Source: HGM10836 sp045580645 (GTDB taxonomy: Bacteria; Bacillota_I; Bacilli_A; RF39; UBA660). Taken from it: 22,409 nt of DNA. The notes below the pieces were generated by a model. It searched no databases. It was not told the DNA's origin and worked only from the letters and a program-made list of their open reading frames with translations. This document shows positions 8,008-14,723 of this stretch, in pieces (position 1 is the first letter of the stretch; every line of letters begins with the position of its first letter). Location of the stretch: positions 1-22,409 of the forward strand of contig JAZNOG010000052.1 of the NCBI GenBank assembly GCA_045580645.1, written 5' to 3'. The translations under genes and the position numbers were made by a program.

Positions 8008-8036
8008 TTGTTTAATACCCAAATATCGGGTATAAT
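8008..8036 (+). promoter_or_regulatory. Promoter with internal palindrome ahead of the DUF362 gene
   Basis: TTGTTT (8008-8013), exactly 17 bp, TATAAT (8031-8036). Within the spacer and touching the -10 is a perfect inverted repeat ATACCC (8015-8020), 7 bp, GGGTAT (8028-8033), well placed for a repressor to block RNA polymerase. It starts a new unit after the cell-wall block. Confidence 0.75.
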
Positions 8037-8058
8037 AGTTATAGAAAGTAGGGATTAT

Positions 8059-8943
8059 ATGGAAAAATCAAAGGTATATTTTTCAAAAGAAATTTCAAAA
8101 GAATCATTAGTAGAATTATATAAAAAACTAAATATAGAACTTAAAGGAAATGTAGCAGTTAAAGTTCACTCTGGTGAAAAAGGTAACCAAAATTTCTTGC
8201 GACCTGAATTTTATAAAGATATAGTAGAACACGTAAAGGGCACAGTAGTAGAGTGTAATACAGCATATGATGGACAAAGAAATACAAGTGATAAACATTT
8301 AAAATTAATCAAAGATCATGGTTGGAACGAGTATTTTGATGTTGATATTATGGATTTTGATGGACCAGATTTAGAACTGAAAATAGAAAATGGAAATATT
8401 ATAAAAGAAAATTATGTAGGTAAAAATATAAAAAATTATGATTCAATGCTAATAATATCACATTTTAAAGGGCACCCAATGGGTGGATACGGTGGAGCAC
8501 TAAAACAATTATCAATTGGCTGTGCCTCTACTGCTGGTAAAGCATGGATACATTCAGCAGGAAAAACAAAAGATCAAAATATATTATGGGATAATTTGCC
8601 AGAGCAAGATTTGTTTTTAGAAGCAATGGCGGAAAGTGCTTCATCAGTAGTTAATTACTTTAAAAAAAATATAGCATTTATCAATATAATGAGTAATATG
8701 TCAGTAGACTGTGATTGCTGTTCAATTGCAGAAGATCCCTGCATGAAAGATATAGGAGTTCTAGCATCACTTGATCCCGTTGCGCTTGATCAAGCTTGCA
8801 TTGATTTGGTAAAAAATTCTAATGATAAAGGAAAAGAACATCTTTTAGAAAGAATAAATTCAAGGCATGGAACACATACAATAGATATTGCAGAACATTT
8901 TGGTATAGGTTCTAAAAAATATGAACTAATAAGTATGGATTAA
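8059..8943 (+). CDS. DUF362-family protein with a cysteine cluster
   Basis: A 294-residue protein of the DUF362 type, a family of unknown function often linked to iron-sulfur proteins. Start set at ATG 8059, 5 nt after GTAGGG (8048-8053); the earlier frame from 8008 overlaps the promoter. Recognisable blocks are VAVKVHSGEKGNQNFLRPEF near the N-terminus, ISHFKGHPMGGYGGALK, LSIGCASTAGKAW, and a C-terminal cluster DCDCCSIAEDPCMKDIG followed by LASLDPVALDQACIDL. The CxCCx6C cluster plus a further Cys could bind a metal or Fe-S centre. No signal peptide. It is probably cotranscribed with or close to the next gene. No reaction can be assigned. Confidence 0.8.
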   Translation: MEKSKVYFSKEISKESLVELYKKLNIELKGNVAVKVHSGEKGNQNFLRPEFYKDIVEHVKGTVVECNTAYDGQRNTSDKHLKLIKDHGWNEYFDVDIMDFDGPDLELKIENGNIIKENYVGKNIKNYDSMLIISHFKGHPMGGYGGALKQLSIGCASTAGKAWIHSAGKTKDQNILWDNLPEQDLFLEAMAESASSVVNYFKKNIAFINIMSNMSVDCDCCSIAEDPCMKDIGVLASLDPVALDQACIDLVKNSNDKGKEHLLERINSRHGTHTIDIAEHFGIGSKKYELISMD

Positions 8944-8955
8944 ATAAAAAAAATA

Positions 8956-8964
8956 TGTTATTAT
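8956..8964 (+). promoter_or_regulatory. Possible extended -10 promoter
   Basis: TGT-TATTAT (8956-8964) stands 13 nt after the DUF362 stop and resembles the promoter before the surface-protein gene at 17911. Its -35 (TGGATT, 8936-8941) is weak, so read-through from the DUF362 promoter is equally possible. Confidence 0.35.
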
Positions 8965-8990
8965 TAACTTACATTTGAAAGGAAAGATAT

Positions 8991-9530
8991 ATGGAAATAA
9001 ATAGAGATAATATAAAAGTTTTAATAAGTGCATATAAAATAACAGATGAAGTTTTTCAAGAAAGAGGATATGCCCCTGGATTAGTTAATTTAACAGGGTA
9101 TTTACAAACTGGAGATTTAAGAGCATTTACAAACACAAATGGCGCAAGACAAACTATGGAAAATATAGATTTTAATGAACTTACTTGTGATGTAAAAGCT
9201 TCTTTAATTGAGTATACTATAGGAATAATAGGAACTCCAGAAAAAGCAGTTGATCTAAATAATCATATAGAAAAACTAATATCATCATGGGTAAATGGTG
9301 TGCAAGGCAACATTGAATTTGATGAATTATATCAAAGAATGTTAACAGATCCACGTTATAGTAAACAAATATATGAAAGTTTGTGCATTGGACAAATGAA
9401 ATATAATAAAGCACAAATTAATATGCAAAATGGAAACATTCCTCCTTATCTAATAGGAACAATAAATTTCTTAGAAAGAGTAAAAGAAGATATTATAAAT
9501 CAAAAAAAGGTGCAAGGAACTACAAAGTAA
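8991..9530 (+). CDS. Unrecognised 179-residue protein
   Basis: I do not recognise this family. ATG 8991 is preceded by GAAAGGAAAG. It is predicted soluble, with no signal peptide or membrane segment, mostly helical, and carries DEVFQERGYAPGLVNLTGYL near the N-terminus and an ASLIEYTIGIIGTPEKAVDL stretch in the middle. The end is Lys-rich. It lies 47 nt after the DUF362 gene on the same strand and before a tRNA gene. Codon use looks like that of the neighbours, so nothing suggests recent transfer. Confidence 0.75.
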   Translation: MEINRDNIKVLISAYKITDEVFQERGYAPGLVNLTGYLQTGDLRAFTNTNGARQTMENIDFNELTCDVKASLIEYTIGIIGTPEKAVDLNNHIEKLISSWVNGVQGNIEFDELYQRMLTDPRYSKQIYESLCIGQMKYNKAQINMQNGNIPPYLIGTINFLERVKEDIINQKKVQGTTK

Positions 9531-9582
9531 TATTCTGCATATTATAAATTAGAACAAAAATAAAAAAAATTTATAAAAAACA

Positions 9583-9611
9583 TTGCAAAAATCCATAAGA
9601 CATGTTATACT
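9583..9611 (+). promoter_or_regulatory. tRNA-Pro promoter
   Basis: TTGCAA (9583-9588), exactly 17 bp, TATACT (9606-9611) with TGT extending the -10. The predicted start near 9618 leaves a leader of about 16 nt before the tRNA. Confidence 0.85.
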
Positions 9612-9630
9612 TATAAACGTCTTATGGATT
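9590..9630. repeat. Perfect 12-bp inverted repeat around the tRNA-Pro -10 element
   Basis: AATCCATAAGAC (9590-9601) and its exact reverse complement GTCTTATGGATT (9619-9630) are separated by 17 bp that contain the -10. The left arm is in the promoter spacer and the right arm covers the likely start of the transcript, so a transcript from this promoter cannot form the hairpin. No T run follows, so it is not a terminator. Confidence 0.85.
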
Positions 9631-9633
9631 TAT

Positions 9634-9710
9634 CGGGAAGTGGCTCAACTTGGCAGAGCACTTGGTTTGGGACCAAGGGGTTGCAGGTTCAAATCCTGTC
9701 TTCCCGACCA
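9634..9710 (+). tRNA. tRNA-Pro (anticodon TGG), CCA encoded
   Basis: Acceptor CGGGAAG (9634-9640) pairs with CTTCCCG (9700-9706). The D stem is GCTC/GAGC. The anticodon stem CTTGG/CCAAG encloses loop TTTGGGA with anticodon TGG. The T stem GCAGG/CCTGT encloses TTCAAAT. Discriminator A is at 9707 and the 3' CCA is in the DNA. TGG can read all four proline codons in low-GC bacteria. Confidence 0.97.
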
Positions 9711-9722
9711 TTTAGTAAGTAG

Positions 9723-9748
9723 ACTCTTATATATTAAGAGTTTTTTTT
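9723..9748 (+). terminator. tRNA-Pro terminator
   Basis: CTCTTA (9724-9729), loop TATAT, TAAGAG (9735-9740), extended by an outer A-T pair and followed by eight T. Confidence 0.9.
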
Positions 9749-9785
9749 ATTATATGTTAATTGCAACCCCAAAGTCCCAATACCT

Positions 9786-9813
9786 TAAAAAATAAAAGTT
9801 GAGCCACACAACT
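9786..9813 (-). terminator. Terminator of the MvaI/BcnI-like gene
   Basis: On the minus strand AGTTG, 7-nt loop, CAACT (9797-9813), followed by TTTTATTTTTT. The stem's 3' side and loop include GTGGCTCAACTT, an exact 12-nt copy of the tRNA-Pro D-arm region (9640-9651) in inverted orientation. Confidence 0.65.
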
Positions 9814-9817
9814 CAAA

Positions 9818-10555
9818 CTAAAAATCTTTATATAAATTATGTAAATGATTTTTATTTATAGAAAAACTTGTTCCGTGATCGTGAGTTTGACCTTTTCTTT
9901 TTCCAGTTCTAAAAACACCAAGTTTAATAGTGACTTTAATTATACCTTCTTCAATACATTTTAAAAACGCATCAAAATCCTGCAACTTATAAAAATTAAT
10001 ATTTTCATATTTGAAATATTCTTCGTGGTTAATATATTTGCTATTTGCTTCAATTAAAGCTAAATATTTTAATTTTCTATTAAGTTTTTCCTTTAATACA
10101 TCAAAAGACCATGAAGCCTCTTCATCAATCACTTCTAAATTTCTATTTAAAATAACCAACCTTATTTTTTCTTTTTCATAATCAATCTTTAATTTAGCTA
10201 AATACTTATAAGTAATAGGATTAACCTTATCTCCGAAAACATCAACATTTAAAATTTTGCAATCCTTCAGTATTTTATCAGGATAACCATATTTTTCCTT
10301 GATTCTTTTTAATTCAAATAAATAATCTCCATCTGGAGTCATATTAAATAAAGATAAAAAAGAACAAGAATTGTTCCTAAAAGTCTTGATTTCTATATTA
10401 TTAAAATCAGGAATTTCTAAAGAATTTTCTTCTTTTTCTAATAAAGTTTCAAAAGTATATCCTATACCTGTCGGACCTTTTCTTTTGGTTTTTATCCAAT
10501 CTAATTTTTTTATTATTTTAAATTTTTCTTCAAATTGTATAATGTCTTTTTCCAT
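9818..10555 (-). CDS. MvaI/BcnI-family restriction endonuclease (no adjacent methyltransferase)
   Basis: A 245-residue PD-(D/E)xK nuclease. Start set at the ATG ending at 10555, preceded on the minus strand by AGGAGGT at about 8 nt; an upstream in-frame ATG (10588) lies before that site. Family marks: GPTGIGYTFETLL (28-39), the catalytic core PDFNNIEIK (D50, E55, K57), then NNSCSFLSLFNMTPDG, and a C-terminal HDHGTSFSI. Known relatives MvaI and BcnI cut CC-W-GG and CC-S-GG as monomers, nicking one strand at a time, and are related to MutH. The target here cannot be read from sequence. A cognate methyltransferase would be needed, but none is in the window: the neighbours are tRNA-Pro and tspO. 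It could be an orphan nuclease guarded elsewhere or a nicking repair enzyme. Confidence 0.82.
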   Translation of the reverse strand: MEKDIIQFEEKFKIIKKLDWIKTKRKGPTGIGYTFETLLEKEENSLEIPDFNNIEIKTFRNNSCSFLSLFNMTPDGDYLFELKRIKEKYGYPDKILKDCKILNVDVFGDKVNPITYKYLAKLKIDYEKEKIRLVILNRNLEVIDEEASWSFDVLKEKLNRKLKYLALIEANSKYINHEEYFKYENINFYKLQDFDAFLKCIEEGIIKVTIKLGVFRTGKRKGQTHDHGTSFSINKNHLHNLYKDF

Positions 10556-10621
10556 TGTTTTTTTACCTCCTATAAATATAATACGCATAAGAAATAAAAA
10601 TTCCTGGAAAAATAAAATATT

Positions 10622-11071
10622 TTAATTTAATAAATATATACTTAAATTCAAATAAGCTGCAAATAAAAGCCATAACAAATAAGGAATTTGAAGATACGCA
10701 GCTACTTTATTCTCGCTGTAAAAGCATCTAATCATTTTAATAACTAAATATATTAAAATAAGAATCCACAAAAATGCAACAAGTGTAAGATTTAAACTAA
10801 AAAATATAATTGACCAAAATAGGTTAAAAAACAATTGGAAATAATAAATAGTTTTACAATTTCCATCCTTTACTAAATAACTAGATATTCCCATCAAAGT
10901 ATATAAAATAGTCCAAACAATAGGAAACAAAATTCCTGGGGGAGATAATTTTGGTTTTACCAAATTATTAAAAGTATCCATACTATTATTAGTAATTAAA
11001 CCAACCACAAAACCTAAACCAACAGGAATTAAAATATTCAATATCAAATTTTTAAAATCTATTTTTTTCAT
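10622..11071 (-). CDS. tspO: TspO/MBR family membrane protein
   Basis: A 149-residue, five-helix membrane protein of the TspO/peripheral benzodiazepine receptor family, which binds porphyrins and related ligands; the bacterial role is still debated. Start at the ATG ending at 11071, with GGTGA just before it. Signatures: KPKLSPPGILFPIVWTILY (~39-57), LMGISSYL, the QLFFNLFWSIIFF helix, and LQIPYLLWLLFAAYLNLSIY near the C-terminus; the length is normal. It lies 66 nt upstream of the MvaI-like gene on the same strand and could share its transcript. Divergent from the uppS-like gene. Confidence 0.92.
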   Translation of the reverse strand: MKKIDFKNLILNILIPVGLGFVVGLITNNSMDTFNNLVKPKLSPPGILFPIVWTILYTLMGISSYLVKDGNCKTIYYFQLFFNLFWSIIFFSLNLTLVAFLWILILIYLVIKMIRCFYSENKVAAYLQIPYLLWLLFAAYLNLSIYLLN

Positions 11072-11112
11072 ATGTTTCACCAATAAAATAATATGATTGA
11101 AAAAATAAAATA

Positions 11113-11141
11113 TTTCTAAATAAATATAATCATGTTATAAT
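11113..11141 (+). promoter_or_regulatory. Promoter of the uppS-like gene
   Basis: TATAAT (11136-11141) with TGT extending the -10; the -35 TTTCTA (11113-11118) at 17 bp is weak, as is common for extended -10 promoters. Confidence 0.6.
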
Positions 11142-11169
11142 ATTTTTAATTAAAAAAGTGGAGGTATAT

Positions 11170-11880
11170 ATGAATAAATTAAATCATGTAGGTATAATTG
11201 TCGATGGAAATGGCACATGGGCTTTAGAAAGAAATAAAAGCCGTAGCGAAGGGCATTTAGAAGGATCTAAAACATTAGAAAAATTAATTTTATATATAAA
11301 TAATAGAAAGATTCCATACTTAAGTTTATATGTTTTTTCTACTGAAAATTTTAAAAGAAGTAAAGAAGAGGTAGATTACTTAATGAATTTATTTATGAAA
11401 TGGTTTAAAAAGTGTAAGGATTTATATAACAAGGAAAACATAAGAATATTATTTTCTGGAAGAAAGGAAAACTTAAGCGAAGAAGTTCTAGATGCAATGA
11501 AAGAGTTAGAAGAAAAGACTAAATACAATGCGGGATTAACAGTTAATTTTTGTTTAAATTATGGTTCTCATGCTGAAATAGTTGATGCAACCAAAAAAAT
11601 ATGTATTGATGTATTAAATAAAAAAATAGATTTAAATGATATAAGTGAAGAATTATTTTCTAGTTATTTATATAATAAATTACCAGACATTGACTTGCTT
11701 ATTAGAACAAGTGGAGAACAAAGATTAAGTAATTTTATGTTGTGGCAATTATCTTACTCAGAACTTTGTTTTGTAGATACTTATTTTCCAGACTTTACAG
11801 AAGAAGAATTTGAAAAAGTAATTGATGAATATAATAACCGTGATAGAAGATTCGGCAATATAAAAAGTGAAAACAAATAA
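11170..11880 (+). CDS. uppS: cis-prenyltransferase of the undecaprenyl diphosphate synthase family, Arg-to-Thr in motif I
   Basis: Adds isopentenyl units in cis to make the polyprenyl carrier for wall synthesis. Start at ATG 11170, 5 nt after GTGGAGG (11158-11164); 236 residues, normal for the family. Conserved blocks: HVGIIVDGNGTWA (catalytic Asp at 12), RSEGH (25-29), LYVFSTENFKRSKEEV, NFCLNYGSHAEIVDA, and LLIRTSGEQRLSNFMLWQL then RDRRFG. The odd point is GNGTW: nearly all relatives have GNGRW, and that Arg (R30 in E. coli UppS) contacts substrate pyrophosphate. There is no cdsA beside it, where the housekeeping uppS normally sits, so this may be a second copy with altered activity or chain length. 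Its stop codon lies inside the terminator shared with mscL. Confidence 0.88.
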   Translation: MNKLNHVGIIVDGNGTWALERNKSRSEGHLEGSKTLEKLILYINNRKIPYLSLYVFSTENFKRSKEEVDYLMNLFMKWFKKCKDLYNKENIRILFSGRKENLSEEVLDAMKELEEKTKYNAGLTVNFCLNYGSHAEIVDATKKICIDVLNKKIDLNDISEELFSSYLYNKLPDIDLLIRTSGEQRLSNFMLWQLSYSELCFVDTYFPDFTEEEFEKVIDEYNNRDRRFGNIKSENK

Positions 11881-11894
11881 CGTTTTCACTTTTT
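11862..11894. terminator. Bidirectional terminator shared by uppS-like gene and mscL
   Basis: Perfect 13-bp inverted repeat AAAAAGTGAAAAC (11862-11874)/GTTTTCACTTTTT (11882-11894) with a 7-nt loop, T run on one strand and A run on the other. It contains the stop codons of both converging genes, which are only 5 nt apart. Confidence 0.92.
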
Positions 11895-12251
11895 TAGTAA
11901 ATCTCTAATTTCTTCTAAAAGAAGAACTTCATCACTCTTTTTAGGAGCTTCTTTCTTTTCTTCTTTTTTAGGTGCTATCTTGTTAATGAATTTAACTATT
12001 AAGAATAAACAGAAAGCCACTATTAGGAAATCAATAACATTTTGAATAAAAACACCATAATTAATAACGGCATCTCTAAAAGTAATCGATAGACCAGTAA
12101 AATCAATTCCTCCAATTATAATTCCAATAATAGGCATTAAAAGATTATCAACTACAGAAGTAACTATTTTTCCAAAAGCAGCTCCCATAATAACACCAAT
12201 TGCTAAATCTAAAGCATTTCCCCTAGAAATAAATTTTTTAAATTCCTTCAT
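11886..12251 (-). CDS. mscL: Large-conductance mechanosensitive channel
   Basis: A pentameric membrane channel that opens under tension to release solutes during osmotic downshock. 121 residues, slightly shorter than average. An amphipathic N-terminal helix leads into TM1 with [20 protein letters not shown] (10-29) and PIIG at the end. A short external loop follows, then TM2 (~71-90, [16 protein letters not shown]) and a cytoplasmic charged segment [11 protein letters not shown] before a C-terminal helix [10 protein letters not shown]. Ribosome site GGAGG 4-5 nt before the ATG. The promoter on the minus strand is probably TGG-TAAAAT (12270-12275 complement). Convergent with the uppS-like gene and read as a single-gene unit. 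Confidence 0.95.
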   Translation of the reverse strand: MKEFKKFISRGNALDLAIGVIMGAAFGKIVTSVVDNLLMPIIGIIIGGIDFTGLSITFRDAVINYGVFIQNVIDFLIVAFCLFLIVKFINKIAPKKEEKKEAPKKSDEVLLLEEIRDLLKK

Positions 12252-12316
12252 AATTCCTCCTTTACACTTATTTTACCATATAATGTAAAAACATAGAAAA
12301 ATATTTATAAAAAACT

Positions 12317-12386
12317 TTTACAATTCTATTATTTGTGGTAAAATAACAATAGATAATTTGACTTTTTATATTAAAAGTGTTATAAT
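12317..12386 (+). promoter_or_regulatory. Tandem sigma-A promoters of the coiled-coil gene
   Basis: Upstream pair: TTTACA (12317-12322), 16 bp, TAAAAT (12339-12344) with a TGG extension. Downstream pair: TTGACT (12358-12363), 17 bp, TATAAT (12381-12386), close to consensus. Two stacked promoters suggest high or doubly controlled expression. Confidence 0.75.
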
Positions 12387-12414
12387 ACGGTCTATCAAAA
12401 AGGGAGTGAAAGAT

Positions 12415-13416
12415 ATGAATCAACAATCAGAATTAAATATACTTGAAACAAATATCAATGGTTTAAAGGAAAAAGTATCTAGTTTGAGAGAATTATTAGA
12501 AGGTTATCATGATGATATTGATATGGTAAGAGAAAATATGTGGGAATTACAACAAAAAAGATCAGAAATTGTAAATACAGAGTATAGTAATCAATCTGCT
12601 AAAGGAAAAGATATTGCAGAAATGAATAGACAAATAAAAAATTGGCAAGAAGCCTTAGATATAACCACTAATAATATAAAAGAAACAAAAAAAGAAATAG
12701 AAGAATATAATGATGAATTAAAAAAATTATTAGAGGAAAGAAAAAATATTGCTCAAGTGCCAAGTAGATTATCAGAAGATATAAAAACATATAATGAAGA
12801 AATAAAAAATTTAGATGAAAAAATTGAAATATATGAGCAAAAAGCTGCAACTGGTAGCGAAGCTGCTAAAAGTATTTTAGTTATGTTAAAAGCCCAAAAA
12901 ACAGAATTATCTCAAAAATATATTGAAGCATCTGAAAAATATGATGAATTTGAGGAAAAATATACAGCTGGATTAAAACCTGTAAAAAGAGAAGAAACAA
13001 ATGAATCAGTTATTGATATAGTTAATGCATCTACTGGTGTAGATAAAGAGGCAGATTTTGCTAAATTAGATCAAATGACAGATGAAGAAAAAGCAAAAAT
13101 GTATAGCAACCTTTCTAATTTAGTTGAAAATGAAGAAAAAGAAGAAAATGAGTTAACACCAAAAGAAATAGCAGAATATGCAGAAGAAGCACCTAGAAAA
13201 ATGATAAAACACGAAAAAAATAGAGAAGCAAAACTAATAACAACTGCAAAAGAAGTATTAAGAAAAATAGTTAACAGCAATTTAACCAAATCAATCGCAG
13301 TTTTAGCAACAGTAGGTGCAGCACTTGCCGTTGGAATGACTTTTGCTCCAGGAGTTATGCTTGGAGCAGCAGGAATTGCTGGATACAATGAAATGAAAAA
13401 AGGAATGGGAAAATAA
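12415..13416 (+). CDS. Coiled-coil protein with a C-terminal hydrophobic Gly/Ala segment
   Basis: A 333-residue protein of no family I recognise. Start at ATG 12415 after AGGGAG (12401-12406); the longer frame from 12358 overlaps the promoter. Residues ~5-185 are an almost unbroken run of heptad-like, Lys/Glu-rich helix typical of coiled coil. An acidic linker follows (~200-260, including NEEKEENELTPKEIAEYAEE). The C-terminus has a hydrophobic segment (~290-325, VLATVGAALAVGMTFAPG) that could span or associate with the membrane, ending MKKGMGK. No signal peptide. It lies 25 nt before a small gene on the same strand. The shape suits a cytoplasmic scaffold tethered at its C-terminus, but the function is unknown. 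Confidence 0.8.
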   Translation: MNQQSELNILETNINGLKEKVSSLRELLEGYHDDIDMVRENMWELQQKRSEIVNTEYSNQSAKGKDIAEMNRQIKNWQEALDITTNNIKETKKEIEEYNDELKKLLEERKNIAQVPSRLSEDIKTYNEEIKNLDEKIEIYEQKAATGSEAAKSILVMLKAQKTELSQKYIEASEKYDEFEEKYTAGLKPVKREETNESVIDIVNASTGVDKEADFAKLDQMTDEEKAKMYSNLSNLVENEEKEENELTPKEIAEYAEEAPRKMIKHEKNREAKLITTAKEVLRKIVNSNLTKSIAVLATVGAALAVGMTFAPGVMLGAAGIAGYNEMKKGMGK

Positions 13417-13441
13417 AAAGAAGTTTGAAAGGGGTCAAAAT

Positions 13442-13693
13442 ATGAATTTCGGAAGATATGATGTAATAACATTTGAAGATGGGGGAAAAGTAGTAGTGCT
13501 TGAAGCAATATTATATAATAATAAAGAATATTTATATTGTAACGAAATATTGAAAGATGAATCAGATTTAACAGATGATTATAAAATACTTGAACCTAAT
13601 TATACAAATGGAACTTTTGAAAAAGTAATTGATGTAGAATTATTAAAAATTTTGTTACCAATGTTTCAAGAAAAATTAGAAAAATATGTATAA
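13442..13693 (+). CDS. Small acidic protein, possibly DUF1292-like
   Basis: An 83-residue protein with ATG at 13442 after GAAAGGGG. It starts with a beta-rich stretch, YDVITFEDGGKVVVLEAIL, then YLYCNEIL, a variable acidic part and a C-terminal helix LLKILLPMFQEKLEK. The order (strand with ExG, strand, acidic linker, helix) recalls DUF1292/YrzB proteins, but the match is loose. It is the second gene of a unit with the coiled-coil protein and ends in its own terminator, so the two are likely coexpressed. Function unknown. Confidence 0.7.
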   Translation: MNFGRYDVITFEDGGKVVVLEAILYNNKEYLYCNEILKDESDLTDDYKILEPNYTNGTFEKVIDVELLKILLPMFQEKLEKYV

Positions 13694-13720
13694 TACAGTG
13701 AAAACTGTATTTTTTTTTGA
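13694..13720 (+). terminator. Terminator of the coiled-coil/small-protein unit
   Basis: ATACAG... CTGTAT stem around TGAAAA, followed by eight T. It overlaps the promoter of ftsY. Confidence 0.85.
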
Positions 13721-13726
13721 TATAAT
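13698..13726 (+). promoter_or_regulatory. ftsY promoter embedded in the upstream terminator
   Basis: GTGAAA (13698-13703), 17 bp, TATAAT (13721-13726). The -35 lies in the loop of the preceding terminator and the T run forms the spacer, so termination and initiation share sequence. Confidence 0.55.
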
Positions 13727-13748
13727 GTAAAAGGATGGTGATAAAAAC

Positions 13749-14723
13749 ATGGGAATATTTAATAAAATTAAAAATAGTTTCAAAAATAAAGATAAAGAAC
13801 GAGAAAAATATGAAATGACATTATCAAAAAGTAGAGATAATTTTGTATCAAAACTTATATCTTTAACAGATAAACATAAAAAAATAACAGAAGAATTTTT
13901 TGATGAACTTGAAGAAATTTTAATTATGGCAGATGTTGGAGTAAACACTGTTTTAAAATTTATGGATAGGTTAAGAAATAGAGTAAAACATGAAAAAATA
14001 GAAGAAGTTTCATTCTTAAAAGAAATAATTGTAGATGAATTATTTATTATTTATGTAAATAATGAAATAATAAATACAAAAATAAATTATAGTGAAACTA
14101 GTCCAACAGTTTTATTATTTGTTGGAGTAAATGGAGTAGGTAAAACCACATCTATTGCAAAAATAGCCTTAAAAGAAATAAATAAAGGAAAAAAAGTTTT
14201 GCTTGCAGCAGGAGATACTTTTAGAGCAGGCGCTACTGAACAACTTAAAGAATGGGCAACAAAACTCAATTGTGGCTTTATTGGAGATTCTAATATAAAA
14301 GACCCAGCAGCAATTGTGCATAAAGCACTAGAAAAAGCAAAAAAAGAAAACTATGACATAGTTTTAATAGACACAGCAGGTCGTCTTCAAAACAAAGTAA
14401 ATTTAATGAAAGAATTAGAAAAAATAAATAAAGTAGCAGGAACCTTAGTAGAAAATGCACCACATGAAACACTTTTAGTAATAGATGCTACAACCGGACA
14501 AAATGGTATAAACCAAGCTAAAGAATTTAACAGTGTAACTAATGTAACTGGTATTGTTTTAACTAAACTAGATGGAACTGCAAAAGGCGGAATAGTTTTA
14601 GCTATAAAAGATGAAACAAATATACCAGTAAAATTTATTGGAACTGGTGAAAAAGAAGATGATATATCAGTATTTGATATAGAAAAATACATATATGGAT
14701 TATTTAAGGATATGATGAAATGA
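13749..14723 (+). CDS. ftsY: Signal recognition particle receptor FtsY
   Basis: The SRP receptor GTPase that docks Ffh-bound ribosomes at the membrane. 324 residues, start at ATG 13749 after GGATGGTG. It has a short basic N-terminal tail (1-25) instead of a long acidic A domain. The N (four-helix) domain spans ~25-110 and the G domain ~118-324, with GVNGVGKTT (126-134), DTFRAGA (156-162), DTAGR (208-212), TKLDG (272-276) and GTGEKEDD (298-305). All GTPase motifs are intact. Its stop overlaps the ylxM start by 4 nt (ATGA), so the two are coupled. ffh, usually next to ylxM, is not here. Confidence 0.96.
   Translation: MGIFNKIKNSFKNKDKEREKYEMTLSKSRDNFVSKLISLTDKHKKITEEFFDELEEILIMADVGVNTVLKFMDRLRNRVKHEKIEEVSFLKEIIVDELFIIYVNNEIINTKINYSETSPTVLLFVGVNGVGKTTSIAKIALKEINKGKKVLLAAGDTFRAGATEQLKEWATKLNCGFIGDSNIKDPAAIVHKALEKAKKENYDIVLIDTAGRLQNKVNLMKELEKINKVAGTLVENAPHETLLVIDATTGQNGINQAKEFNSVTNVTGIVLTKLDGTAKGGIVLAIKDETNIPVKFIGTGEKEDDISVFDIEKYIYGLFKDMMK

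Noticed and set aside
9583..9795. 70-residue open frame on the plus strand
   Set aside because: It runs through the tRNA-Pro promoter, gene and terminator, so it is not a protein gene.
13071..13948. Long minus-strand frames opposite the coiled-coil and ftsY genes
   Set aside because: They are shadows of A+T-rich coding sequence, with no ribosome site or recognisable domain.
14087..14692. Minus-strand frames opposite ftsY
   Set aside because: They overlap invariant GTPase motifs of ftsY, which is clearly the real gene.
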